Positions 24,577-37,099 of a stretch of DNA of 64,000 nucleotides are shown here, in pieces; position 1 is the stretch's first letter; each line of letters begins with the position of its first letter. The translations under genes and the position numbers were made by a program. The stretch is taken from the NCBI GenBank assembly GCA_003254905.1, contig QANU01046441.1:358665-422664 (forward strand). Direction: 5' to 3'. The notes beneath the pieces are model-generated. The model was not told the origin of the DNA. It saw nothing but the letters and a program-made list of their open reading frames with translations, and did not search any database. The DNA comes from Nissolia schottii (taxonomy: Eukaryota > Streptophyta > Magnoliopsida > Fabales > Fabaceae).

Positions 24577-25599
24577 CATGGTTATTAAAATCGCCAGTTA
24601 ACTCGTAAACTTGTACGAGTTTACGTTCCTATGTAGTAAAATCGAGCTGACTCGCATATAAACTCGTTTTTGGGTAAACTCGGGTTAACTCGGGTAAACT
24701 CGCATAAAATTGCGAGTTTATTACCGAGTTCACGAGTTTACCACAGGTGTTTTTTTTTTAAGGACAAAACAAGGTTGATGTTGTTTTGCATGTCTATGAG
24801 TTTTTAGATTTAGGTCATTTGAGTGTTTTAGAGTTATCATTTACAGTTGCGCCTGCAATTGTGCTCCGTCGTGCCATCGTGCTCCGTTGTGCTCCTCCAT
24901 CGTGCTCCGTCATTGCTTGTGCCCCATCGCTAAGTCATCGTATTCATGTGTATTTCATCCTTTGCTTAGGGATCTTTCCCACCAGGGTGCGTGGCTTCTG
25001 CATCGCTATTTGTGCTTTAGTGTTATGGATTGGAGACATCATCTTCACATACTCACTTCTTGTGATGTTCAATAGTTAGTACTATAGAACTCGCTGGTAT
25101 CTTCAGTGTTTATGTTGTTGTGTGTGTCATCACCTGGATATTTGTGTTCTTGAAGGTTCCAGAAACAAAGGGCATGCCCCTCGAAGTCATCATTGAATTC
25201 TTTGTTGTCGACTCGAAGCAGGCTACTTTTGTCAAGAATGAGTGACATTGTTCTTTATATACATTTGTTATGTTGGTTGCTCAATACACCACCTCTCTCT
25301 TGTGTTGATAGATTTTGCTTGTCATTAAGTTTATGTGGAGGAGGACATGTACTGGTTCAAATATATGTATTATGTATGAATTGAACTTAGAACTCATATA
25401 TTTCATCTTTATTTGTGCTTTGTTATGGAGGTAAATGTATTTATGAATTTCAAGTTTTATTAAATATATTTTTGTAGCATAATAATTTTTTAAAATATTT
25501 TTTAATATTTTTTAATAATAGGTAAACTCGTACGAGTTTACGATCTGAGTTTACGGAAGCTCCACGAGTTTACTTAAACTCGCGAGTTTGATAACCATG
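24577..25599 (+). mobile_element. hAT-like non-autonomous element with captured gene, copy 1
   Basis: 1,023 bp with terminal inverted repeats beginning CATGGTTATTAAAATCGC on the left and, in reverse, CATGGTTATCAAACTCGC on the right. The subterminal regions are full of short copies of GTAAACTCG and its complement, a typical arrangement of transposase-binding sites in hAT elements. The 8-bp flanks ATCATTAT (24569-24576) and TTCATTAT (25600-25607) agree at 7 of 8 positions. It carries a sugar-transporter fragment and no transposase. A second, shorter, inverted copy is at 61875-62587. The hAT assignment rests on the 8-bp duplication and the CA start, not on a transposase. Confidence 0.82.
24949..25245 (+). 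pseudogene. Captured C-terminal fragment of tonoplast sugar transporter (TST/TMT-like)
   Basis: The first part reads IFPTRVRGFCIAICALVL and WIGDIIFTYSLLVM, the penultimate membrane region of a monosaccharide transporter. After a frameshift and loss of a short stretch near 25075-25100 it resumes as GIFSVYVVVCVITWIFVFLK, then VPETKGMPLEVIIEFF and a short hydrophilic tail ending at a TGA (25243-25245). VPETKGMPLEV is characteristic of tonoplast sugar transporters (TST/TMT, also called MSSP), which move hexoses or sucrose into the vacuole in exchange for protons. Only about the last 95 residues are present, so no transport function is possible. The segment lies wholly inside the transposon at 24577-25599 and has no visible introns. 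Confidence 0.82.
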
Positions 25600-25984
25600 T
25601 TCATTATTACCAAAATGATTGAAAGCTCAAAAAATTGTTATTCTGTTTCCTAGAGAAACAAAATTTATTATAAATAATTAACTATTATCTAACTAGTAAT
25701 AAAGTTGATGGGAGGCTCTTGAAGAGCTAGTTCTATGTTTCTTAAAGAAACACAATTTTTTTTCTATAAAATGTTATTAACATTATTGGTAGCATCAAGG
25801 TTGTTAAAGGATCTAGAAGATATGTTATTGGATTTCATGTAAAAATAATAATGATGCAATAAATTATTTAAAACTCACTTGGGTATTTATCAAAGACGAT
25901 TCTTTAATACATGGACAATCATTAAATAAATAGAAGATTCTTCAATCTAATGAGTTCTGCTGTATTGTGTGTTCTTAAGGTAAA

Positions 25985-26765
25985 ATAATTATATGTCCAT
26001 CACCAACAATCATTGGATTTGAATCTCATCAATTCCTAGAAGGAACTCAAGGAGATATATATGGACCAATTTATCCATGGTGTGAATCTTCTACATATTT
26101 TATGGACTTACAAGATGGTAACATTTGTGCTTATTATAATAACACAACTTGAACGAGAATACTTGTGCAAGTTATTTGATTAAAAGCACAATTGTTATAT
26201 AATCCAATCAAAATAATTCATCTTGATAATTATAGTGAATTTACTCCTCAAGCTTTTAATGCTTATTTTATGGTCAACTATACAAATGTTAAACATCGGG
26301 TTGATCATTTTCATACACAAAATGAACTAGTCGACTCATTTATAATATGCCTCTAATTGATTGTTAGATTGCTACTTATAAAAACATATCACTAAATTTT
26401 TGCTTAGCATGTCTTAGTATACATGTTGCAACACTTAATCATATATGACCAACAAGTTGTCATTAGTTCTCCCCTACGACTAGCATTTGACCAGCAACCA
26501 AATATTTTTCACGCAATAAATGTCCTAGTTGGTCATCTTAACGCACCAAAATTGGGATTCCAAAGAAAATTGAGAATATGTGTTGGGTATGATCATCTCT
26601 CTATAATAAAGTATCTTGTGAAATACAAGAGGGATGTGCCTTTAAGACTCAATTTGTAGATTGTCAATTTAATGAGACAATGTTTCCAACATTGGAGGAG
26701 GAAACTAATAGATGGAAAACTAAATTACAACGCATAATTCTTTCTTTATGTAGATCCTCAAGTAA
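25985..26765 (+). pseudogene. Ty1/copia integrase fragment
   Basis: Broken frames give a copia integrase core in the usual order: GDIYGPIYPWC, IIHLDNYSEFTPQAFNAY (active-site Asp region, DNAGEFTSQAF in intact relatives), HRVDHFHTQNELVDS, SSPLRLAFDQQPNIFHAI, and LGFQRKLRICVGYDHLSIIKYL. Several stops and frameshifts separate these blocks. Reverse transcriptase and gag are not visible beside it, so this is an isolated internal fragment. Confidence 0.85.
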
Positions 26766-26978
26766 GACAATGTGAACAAAAAATTCAAAACAGTATACAT
26801 TTGCAAATAATAATAATTAATTTACCAGATGTATTCTCTGATACAAAGGATAATTAAATTCTATGTACCATCTAAAATGGCCTTATTTAAATTAATGTTG
26901 ATATTGAACAATCAATCACACGACAAAAATGTGGTAAATAAGTCGACTTAAAAAAAAATCTTTGAAAAAGAAGATTGG

Positions 26979-29151
26979 TGTCATGGCCCAACCAGAGTTG
27001 TGACTAACGCATAGGGACCATGACCCCTAGCAAGCCTTACACATAGATTTTCAGGAAAATAGACAAAGTTCCCTTTGTGTACGGGTCTATCCCAACAAAG
27101 AAAACACTCCACCTGTAACCATATCACAGTCTACACAATTCATGTAATTATCTAGAGTTTACTGAAAATACATATATAAGTTTTACAACTTCAAAACAAG
27201 TTTTAGTTTACATAATTAAACCAATAACATCCAAAATAAACTAACTACAAAAGCATGAAACGGTTGGATCCTACCTGTGGAATAATTGGAACACTCTAAA
27301 CAAAACACACTTATTCAATAACAAAAGGGCATAGAACAATTGGGCTCACTAAAAGAAATCCTCAGCAACCTAGAAGGTGGGAGGAAAGAGACTCAAATCA
27401 AAGCTTGTATTTGAAAAAGAGGAAACAACAACAAAGTGAGTTTGAAAACTTAGTGGTAGATAGATGTAATCATAACACACAAAGGACAAGTGAAAAGACA
27501 TGCTTATGCAGTAAAACAACTATATTGAAAATCCACAGAAACGGTTTATATAGGAAAATACATTTCTTTAAATAACGATTCCTCATTTAACCAAAGCCAC
27601 ACAATGTTTGTCAAAGTTAGGCACATTCACATGAAATGTCTCCCCTTGGAGGCGAGGCCTAGTATATGATCACAACCAACGCCCTTTTTGGCATGAAGAC
27701 TGGTAAATAATCACAAACCTCAGTTTGGTATACAATCACAAACAACATGTGTCCAGTAAATAGATCTAGTATAATTATAACCTTCCTAGTTAGGACATAA
27801 ATAAAGGTTTCAAAGTCCAACGCCTACTACCGTTGACTACAGTTCCAGGCAAAACTTCACTCACAATCCCAAAATAGAAGAGAAATCCTTTTCCTCTCAA
27901 GCAACATAAAATAGTTGTGCATTATCACAAGGGAACCCTATCCTCTCTTTCCAAAATCTCCTCACAACCATTTTAGATAGAATCTATTTATAAACCAAAA
28001 CCAATCCAAACTTTCTTTTCTCAACATCTTAAGCCCAAAGCATTTGTTTCCAAAATGAACAACACATTATCAATGTAAAATAATATGCAGTAAATGATTT
28101 TCATGCAATAATTACTATTAGGTCTTGTCACATGTGTTAGTTCATAAAAGATTTCTCTTTGAAAAACATATAGTTCACATTTCTTTCCAAAATGTCTGAA
28201 GGCCTCAACAACCTTTAATTTCTCACGAACCAATCTGATTCTCACAACACTTTCAAAAACACACTTTCAATTCACATATATACACATACATATAGTAATA
28301 TAGGAAAATAAAACTACAATTACAAATAACTACCCACACCACGCCTCAAAGAGGCAGAACATCGAATCTACAGAGCAATCAGAGCTTGAGGAACTTCACC
28401 GAAGCCTCTCAACACTATCAACAACACAACGATTATCATGGGTTAGAACCAATTTAACCCAAACCACGAAAACCCCCAACATTTAATCTAGGGTTCTAAA
28501 CAATTTACCCATAGGCTTGGAAAATCAACAATCAACTCAACAAAAACACAAAAAAGATATTTAAGCTAGAAACTTCCCTATAAGACCAAATGGAAAAGGA
28601 AACTCGGATGGGATCCTTGGATCACCACCAAAAGCTTCAAGAGACCTCCAATGAAGACTCTAGAAAGAGAAACAATGAGGGATGATGATGATTATGATGA
28701 GGGAATAAAATATTTGAAGAGACTTTGAGTGATTTGGAAGGTTTGGGAAGGATTTGGGGTTAGGGTTTTGGAGTTCTACAAAGAAGGGAGACAAAAGGAG
28801 TGTTAGAGAGAGACTCAGGTAAAAATGAGTCTCTCACATGTTTAAAAATGCTGACATCACATAACAATCGATTGTCAAACAAGAGGCAATCAATTGCATA
28901 CTCCCTAGAACTTTAGGCAATTAATTGCACAGGCAAGCAATTGATTGATTACCCTCTTGAACGAATACAATCGATTGCAACATATATGCAATCGATTGAA
29001 ATTCCCTAAAGCCACCTTATTCCCATTCTTAACACTCTAAACTCAACTCTTTTAGTTCAAAGACTTCCCAAAGGCTCTCAACAAACCTTGAAACACGAAA
29101 GGACACTAAAATAACACCGAAAACAACCTAAAGTTACAACATCTCATTACA
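26979..29151 (-). repeat. Long terminal repeat, 2.17 kb, minus orientation
   Basis: The segment has TG...CA ends on the plus strand (TGTCATGGCC at the left, TCATTACA at the right). Immediately beyond 29151 the minus strand reads AAGGGGGAAGAA, a polypurine tract placed exactly where it should precede a 3' LTR. The element is therefore on the minus strand and this is its 3' LTR. It contains an array of ATCGATT-type motifs (28860-29000). A five-base duplication could not be tested because the other end of the element is not identified. The superfamily is unproven; gypsy is my guess. Confidence 0.6.
28860..28998. repeat. Array of CAATCGATTG-type motifs in LTR
   Basis: At least six near-palindromic copies (ACAATCGATTGTC, GGCAATCAATTGC, GGCAATTAATTGC, AGCAATTGATTGA, ACAATCGATTGCA, GCAATCGATTGAA) occur in about 140 bp, spaced roughly 20-30 bp apart. 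Confidence 0.8.
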
Positions 29152-30800
29152 TTCTTCCCCCTTAAAAGATCTCAAGAAAGGAATAGGAGATGACAGAGTC
29201 AATACTCTAATTTGGAAATCATCCTCACAATTTGAAGAAAAATTCTCGGCATGCGACTTACTTTTCATATTAGCTCAGGGGGCTTATGTTACAATCCAAA
29301 TTAGGGTCCAGGAAAAACGTCTTGATCCCGATATAGCCTTAAGCTATCCTAGCCCAACAGATCGCAAAGTATTCAACCCAATTAGACTTAAGACTTTGAA
29401 ACCACCCACAGAGTAATTTGGGCATTCAATATCCGTCTACATAATCGTTAGAGAATTTGTAACGTACATCCCTTTCATGAGGCTTCATGGATGCTTTTAT
29501 CATGATTACCTCCATGATGATCTCGGGAACAGTTACAATACTTCTCAAATGGCCAAAATATCATCCATCCTAACATGAGTATATATATGCATGAATATCA
29601 TTTGTTCTAGTATGTCTCTGAACAATAATCACCTCATATTACTCACATACTAATTTGGGTGTTGGGGTGATTTTTTTAGGTATCACCTTCGCTGAATCAA
29701 GGATTTCTCAGCCTACACCGTCGTGTTCATCCATATGAAGAGCTCTTGTGCTTCATATAAGGTCAGAGTTATGAGCTATCTCGATTCCTTTAATTGCTAG
29801 TAACACATCTTATTTTGGCATAAAGGTCAAGACATGGAATTTATCTCGTGGGTTTAGAATAATGCCTAACATAGTTATCCTAGGACTGGTTCACTTTCCT
29901 TTATTCCATTTGTTTCATGTCAATTCCACTCTTCAATTCCTAATCCTTTCCAGTGTCGGATCATTTATAAAATTTGTAGTTTCATTTTCATGAAATTATA
30001 AGCACGTACACAAGGTCTTCCCAAGGGCACATGATTAATTAGTCATGTTATTATCACAATCATTTTAGATTATCTTTGAACAATTACACTCACAAATATG
30101 TAGAATTTATGGTGGACACATCATGATAATCCTCTCACATTTATGAATGTAATTGTTCAAAATTTGTCTAAAATAGTTGTTGTAATACCTGACATGATAG
30201 AGTGGATGGCTTGCAAGTTGCAACTTGTTTTTTTCTTTTCCCTAATCAACGATACAAGTGTTTAGCAAATGGTTATTGGTCATAAAACATTATGTGAGTT
30301 CGATATCTTTATTTCTTTCAGTATGTAGATAACTTTTTCATGGTGCTAACACTATCTTTCACTCTTTTTTCCTTTTGTCTTTGCTCTTTCACTATTTCAA
30401 TTTAAGTTGAATCTATACAATGCTTTCAACGCGTTCATATGCCATTGAATCAATGTTCTCTGGTTTGAGAATTGTAAGTTTGAGAATTAGGTGTATATAG
30501 TTGCACCTTCATCAATGATTAACGGGCAAGACACGTAGAGTATTACAACAAAAGTCTTGGCCCAACAAAAACTTGATTGGTCAGTTTCCCTTGTGTTTGG
30601 TATCGTAATTCCATTGGGCCTATCCTCCAATGAAAATTCACTCAAATGAATATGAAAATTGAGGCATTACAATGTTGTATAAAAAATTGAATACGATAAC
30701 TTGTTTTTGTGTACTTCAAAGTCATTAATACAATAAGATTTGAGTCGTGTTTCAAATTCATTTTCTTTTCTACTCTCTTCAAGTTTGCCAGTTTTATTTT
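29152..30800. other. Internal remnant of retroelement and unassigned sequence
   Basis: Next to the polypurine tract, this should start as the 3' untranslated part of the minus-strand retroelement. I could not read a gag or pol domain in it on either strand. It contains the hairpin at 30057-30175. No host gene is supported. Confidence 0.4.
30057..30175. repeat. Short inverted repeat with 40-bp arms
   Basis: The left arm around TTTTAGATTATCTTTGAACA and the right arm around TGTTCAAAATTTGTCTAAAA are reverse complements with a few mismatches, sharing the core GAACAATTACA. The spacer is about 40 bp. It is likely a small fold-back element. Confidence 0.65.
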
Positions 30801-31233
30801 AGGGTAAATTGTACAAACCACCATTGAGGTTTGTTCAAATTGCACTCCATTTTAAATTATCTGTAAAATTACATTTCAACTCAGTTTTTCAATATGATCT
30901 CTTAAGTTTTTGTTTTCGTTTCATGTATTTTATATTTTCAAAAGTTTGTGAAGCAAATAATGAAAACAGTGAAAACAATAAAATATTATTTCTTATTTCA
31001 AAATTTTACAAAAAAATAGTGAACATAGAAAATAAAAACAAGATACATATTTTATTATTTTTGCTATTTTTATTAACCTAATAGAAAGCACATGAAAAAA
31101 ATGAAAGCATAAACTTAACTGGTTATTAGTAATCAACCGCAAAGAAAAATTGGAGTGCAAATCAATTTTGCACATAATTTAAGATAGAGTGCGATTTTGA
31201 CAAACTTCAAGGGTTGTTTGTGCAATTTATTCT
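30801..31233. mobile_element. Inverted-repeat element, about 430 bp
   Basis: The left end begins AGGGTAAATTGTACAAACCA and the right end in reverse begins AGAATAAATTGCACAAACAA. Similarity extends about 80 bp, including GAGGTTTG/GAAGTTTG and TTGCACTCC. The centre is A/T-rich and non-coding. I could not identify a clean target duplication. The length of the inverted repeats suggests a MULE-type MITE. Confidence 0.62.
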
Positions 31234-31430
31234 TGATTTTATAATCATATGTCAAATAGGTTAGAACCTTCTTTCGCTTGAACACACATGTAGTTGATTA
31301 ACACTTCAATATTGGATTCTTGATATCACAAAAATTAATAGCACACTCGCAAACAAGGACACCCAATCAGCTCAAAATATACAAACAAAAGTATAAAAAT
31401 TTAATAATTTATCGCTAAGTTTTTTGAAAA

Positions 31431-31905
31431 GTTTAAATATGTTGAGCCCTTGAGAAATGTTTGAGATTTGGTTTAAGTCTCTGATTATTTTGTTTTGGTC
31501 CAAAATATATAAAAAAAAATTATACAGTTTTAGTTTTTACTATAAGTAAAAATTTGTTAACTGCTGACGTGGTTAACAGAGTGCATCATCAATAACGTCA
31601 TGCCAACAAAATAAACCCACATGACTCATAGCCCACTATTTGACCCAGTTTTAGGTGGTGAGTGGATCATGATTTGGGACTAAATTCGGGTTAAATAGTG
31701 GGTATGGTTGAGTGGATTTATTTTGCTTACATAACATTGTTGACATAGTACTTCATTAGCCACTTCAACTGTTGACAAAGTCTCACTGACAATAAATGTT
31801 AAAACAATGTAATTTCTTATATGCTTAGATTAAAACAAAATAAAATAAAGTTTAGGTACCTAAACTACGTTCCAAATATTTGTTAGAGACGTAAAACATA
31901 CTTAA
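31431..31905. mobile_element. MULE-like inverted-repeat element, about 475 bp
   Basis: The left terminus (GTTTAAATATGTTGAGCCC...) and the reversed right terminus (ACTTAAGTATGTTTTACGTC...) are diverged inverted repeats about 90 bp long, related to the GGGTTAAATATG termini elsewhere in the window. Inside is a second palindromic block (about 31620-31720, CCCACTATTTGACCC versus GGGTTAAATAGTGGG). Boundaries are approximate. Confidence 0.55.
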
Positions 31906-34900
31906 GTCTTTTTAAAAATAGAACTTTTAAATAAATATATGACTTGTGTTAGGTCGGACTAACTCGAAATATGACCAAAATCCAACTTTAAAAAATGCAC
32001 CGACTCAAATTTTACCACTCCAACCCAACTCAATAAGCTTTGGGAAAACATGGATTAAGTAGCTGAACCAAGTTATAAACATGCATCCTTATATCAAACT
32101 TATATACCGAACATTGTTGAGTCTTCACGGATTATTCTTTTATTACTTATTTGTCTTGTTTTCATGCATTTAAGTCATCCTTTGATCAAACGAAAAAAAA
32201 ATTACTTATTATTTTATTTAAAATATTAATGTAGAAAATATATTTACCAAAAAAATATAATGTGAATCGACTTTGCCGATTATAAAAATGAAGTTCATGT
32301 AATGCCAATTTTTTTTAATCTACAAAGGTACAAACCTAATATTTTTTTGTAGTAATTCAAGTAATACAATNTTATCCCAAACATTTTTCTACATAAAAAG
32401 AAAAGTAAAACCCAGGTTAAATCTGATTTCAATAATTGGAGCCGACGCCCCTGGAATGTAGCAGAAGCTTAATGCAGGCACACACATCTTCTGTTTTGTC
32501 TCATCAACCCAATGGCTCCATTTTTAGACCAGAAAACTGAATTTCTTGGCCAAACATATGGACCCCTAATATCTTTGCCAAACATATTGGCCCTCCTCAC
32601 ATTTAATTCAATTTTCAACGCAGACGGCAACCTTCCACGTTCTCCTACACCTGCCTCTGTCCAATACCCCACTCAAGTTTTGAAATGTCTCTGTTTTCCC
32701 ATAAAGTTTATCATAATTTTTAAATCTCCCTAAAATACGTCAATGTCAATAGATGAAATAAATTAGTATAAAAAAATAAGCGCATCCTTCGTAGTTATAA
32801 GACTATTTCATAGTATTATATTTTCAATCATTTAAAAAGATATTAAGTTGATTTTAATAAATTTAAATTTTGTTACGAGAAGTATACAAAATTCTTACTT
32901 TTTAATTAATTTATATTATTTGTATATTTATCAAAAATTGAAACTAAAATTAATGAAATGATTGTAAATTTTAATAAACATATGTATATAATGAATAGTA
33001 CGATAACTTAAACTAAAAAATAGGAATATTCAAACATTTTTAGTCAACTAATTGAAATTAAATCTAATAATAAAAGGATTTATCCTTCGCAAAACTGTAG
33101 CAATTATAATTTGAATTATAATTAGAGAGTTACTAACATTTAGTACTAATATAGGAAGTATGAACACTTTGTAAGATTATTCACGTGTTTGACATAGTAT
33201 AAAACATTAATACATGAAGATACTTTTTCAATACACGTATCATGCATGTTTAAAAATGTCCAAATAAAAAGTTTATAATTAATTATATTGATGCATGTCT
33301 AAGTTATATTTAAAATTTTTTGAGTTGTATCCCAGTTATGTCTAAAAAAAATATTTTAAATACTAAATAATTTATAATAATATAAAAAATGATTGATACC
33401 AAGGTTAGTAGATTTCAATTTAGTAAATCTTAACCTCCAACAATCTTAAAGTTTAATAAAAAGGTTTATCATAGATTTTAATATTTTGATATAAAAAAAT
33501 AATATATTATTATAAATATTAAATTTTATGCATGTATATATATATTATTTGTGTCTTATAAACATTAAAAATTAGCGTGTACTTTGTGTATTGTGTTTAG
33601 GGTTTTATGTCTTATATATGTATTGTGTCAGTGTTTGTCTCCAATGAATTATATCATTATAGAATATCTATCGATATAGAATGTCAAAATGTCAGAAGTC
33701 GGTATATAAATATTATGAGTGCTACATATCCAAATAAAATTCGTTCTTTAGTATCGCGTATATACCTCTCCACTTGTCTATGAGCAAGAAGAAGTTGTGG
33801 CCACAAAATTATGAGGATTTCTTTCTTCCAAATAACAAAAAGGAAGGAAAAAAAAAATGAGAGGGAAAAACGAGTGGTGTGGAACGATGTTTATCCGTTT
33901 AATGGGTTTACACGTGGCGGTGTTTTTTAATTTATAATGGGGGCGGCAAGTGGCGATGACGTGGCGAAAAGCGCAAGGGAGAAAGCGATGGCCTCTCGCT
34001 CTCGCGCTTTATCATCCACAACTCTTGGCCTACCTCCACTATCACCTTCTCTCTCTCTCTCTCTCTCTCTATTCCCTCACTTGCTTTTTTTTTTTTTTCT
34101 TCCTCTTTTTCTTCAAGATATTTTAACCCTTTTCCCCCTTCGCTAAGGTCAAAGACTTGTCGTATTAATGAGTGTAGGGTAGAGTCTTCTTAGATTTGGC
34201 TTTGAGAGAAAGTGCATAATCCGCAAACTACAGTTTTTTAGTTGCCAATGGGTTTCTTTCCCTTAAAACATATTTTAATATTTAGATTAAATTAATGAAA
34301 GATATCACGTATTTATGTGTACCTATTTTTCATCTTTACACGCAACATTAATGCATTATTTTTTATTAATTAATTTACACCCAAATCTTTCTTTTACTAT
34401 GATGAAATGAAAGGGAAAAGGTGTTGTTTGGTTTCTTTTCTTTTAAGAACTCTATAATTTTTTTTTTGTTGAGCTGGAATATAAATTTTACTATACAAAA
34501 AATATAAATTTTTATAAAGTTCACATTAAAAATAAATTACATTCCAGTTTGATATTGTTAATGAATTTGAACTAATTGAGCTGTTATATTTCTACTATTT
34601 TTTGTTAACTTACATTCCAGTATGGAGTTCTTTGTTGACTTGAATTTGCCATATATCTTCATATTATATAGGTTCAAACTCAATAATATATATATATATA
34701 TATAAAGTTCAAACACATTAAACATTATTATATAGCTTAATTTGAAAAGAGGAAAATAGTTTCATTGATCTAGTCAAGTATTTATAAAAATGTATTAATA
34801 GATTTTGGTGGTTTCTCAAATATCTTATGTGGTAAATGCCGTATGCTACTTAATTTATTCAATTTTTATAATTAAATTCTTCGAATTTTGATATCGTTTC

Positions 34901-37090
34901 ATAATTTAATATGACATATTAATGAATTATATGATTTAATGTGATAAATTAATATTTTTTAATATAATATTTGTAAAGAGGTGAATGATAAGCTCAAATA
35001 GTCTGCAAATCTCTAAAATAGGCTCTTTTAATAATTTGACAAATGAAAAGTTTATTACGATCGATGAATTTAATTATAAAAATTATTAAAAAATTAATAA
35101 ATGGAGGAAGTATATAATATTTATTCATGGCTTACATGAGAAACCAAGATAGATTTTTATTGTAAAAAGGTCTACTAAGGTAGAATGATGCAGATTTGCT
35201 CCAAAAATAGTAAGGGAAAAACACTAATTAAAGCAAAGTGAAATAACATCGATCTATGGTTCTATTGGATATTATTATTCAATCAATTCAATGAAAAGTG
35301 TAAATTACATTTTCTATTTACGTATTTGTTTTCGTTGCTGAACACTATTTTAAGATTATATGCCAGAAGAAGTTGCAACTCTTTTTAGTCGTTGATTATA
35401 AAAGTTTAAACTAGTAACGTATCCGGTGTAAATCTGGTGTAAATGTGAGCGTAGAGTTATAAAAAAATATTAGTGTTGTTAGCGTGGTAAAAGGAGGAGT
35501 AGGAGCTCCCGTGTGCAACAAGTTATCCGGTCCCAATTTGTTTCAAATTTTAAAAATACAAAACTTAAATGGTGGGTACAATTACGTTTAAGGACATGGA
35601 GAACAGACTTTTGCTTTTGTTGGAGACATTTACGGAGGTCTATAAAGAATGCATTCTCTTACTAAATGCTTTGTGTATTATTATATATATAAAAACATTT
35701 ACTTCAGAAATTACGCTGATAGCAGTAAAGTTTTAAACATATAACCTCACACATACTACATAAATATATGATTAATTAATTAATTATAAAGAAATTATTC
35801 AATTAATAGGTAAACAATATTGTTATTTAGACATCTTCAATGTCCAAACATCCTATTCACATTGTATATTTTGTGGTAAAAAAAATAAAATTGTTATATT
35901 TGTTAGAATGAGTAATAACTTTGATATGGACAATATCAAGTCTTTTGTAAATTTGTTATGGTCTTCTGTTATTTCTGTAATTATCCCAGTTAAAGTGGTA
36001 GTTAATCGGATAAATAGATAAGCAAACTGACCAACACCTAATAAATATGAGAAGAAAGTGAATTTTCTTTTTATAAAAAAATAAATAAGGGAAAAAATAA
36101 AGAATAAAATATGCAAAAATTCAAAATACGAAATACAAAATGAATTATGAATAATAAAAAAGCAAAAATGTTTGAATGTTATTACTTGATTGGTGAATTG
36201 GTTAAAAATGTTGTAAGGAGCTTAAAACAAAGTATTAGCTATCTTTTCTATGTTGGTGAATACTACGAGCGTATGTAAGTTATTGTTTGGGTAAACATTC
36301 TGGGACAAAAAAGTATAGCAAAAGTGGGACAAAAGAGATGGACACGACACCGCAGATAGAGACGACATGTCTTTTTATCTTGTTTGGTTTTGATTTTTGT
36401 GAAAAAAAAATACAAATTTTTGTTATACTCTCTGATTTATAAACAAAGTTATAAATAGAGAAAACATAAGAGTATAATCTCACTAAATTTTAAGGAAGTA
36501 AGTGTAATGTAATATATATATATTCAATCGCAATTTTTTTGTACTATTTAGTAATTGTAAGCGTGTGGAACTGACTGTCTCGTCAAGTTTGGCCACATAA
36601 TTTACTATTTGATATGTAGTGCAAATATTGTCAATAGATGGTTTAAATTCACAGTAAATATGTTGGGGAATATTTTTGTTTGAACTTGAGGTTGTGTCTA
36701 TCTTTTCCCGTAAATATTTCAATTAAAATAAAAATTAACCAGCAACTCTCTATTCAAACTAGGGGCCCATTGAAAGTGCACTTAATTAGAGGGAACACCG
36801 AATATGTTGGCGTTTAAATTATCAACTTCTTATAAATAAATTTTATTTAAAAAAAATATGCCCAATTTTCACCAATAACACATCAATGAGACCTACTTAT
36901 TAAAATATGAAAACGACATAAGAGTAACGGAGAAATATTTGCATGTTTTTAGAGTATATCTAGTGTATATTTTAGAACCATAATTAATTATTGATTTTAA
37001 TTTATAAAATTTAGAAAATATATTAAAAAAATAAGAAATTAATGAAGTTCCCGATTTTAATTATTGATTTGCATGTTTTTTCTTTTAATC
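31906..37090. other. Large intergenic region without a recognised gene
   Basis: Mostly AT-rich simple sequence. A denser patch at 32430-32735 has open frames on both strands (73 and 67 codons) whose product I do not recognise. An ambiguous base is at 32371. A GC-richer island at 33900-34146 contains two ACGTGGC motifs and a (CT)n tract. The remainder (34200-37090) has scattered short inverted repeats and TA-rich runs; no gene or RNA is supported. Confidence 0.4.
33905..34146. promoter_or_regulatory. GC-richer island with ACGTGGC motifs and CT tract
   Basis: ACGTGGC occurs at about 33912 and 33960, followed by a CT-rich stretch with (CT)n at about 34049-34071, like the core promoter plus leader of many plant genes. 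The 69-codon frame at 33937-34146 has no known match, and no splice-linked continuation was found. It may be an orphan promoter, a non-coding transcript start or a transposon-carried fragment. Weak. Confidence 0.25.
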
Positions 37091-37099
37091 TTTTTCAGG

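Noticed and set aside
28021-28245. 74-codon minus-strand frame in the 2.2-kb LTR
   Set aside because: No similarity and located within an LTR.
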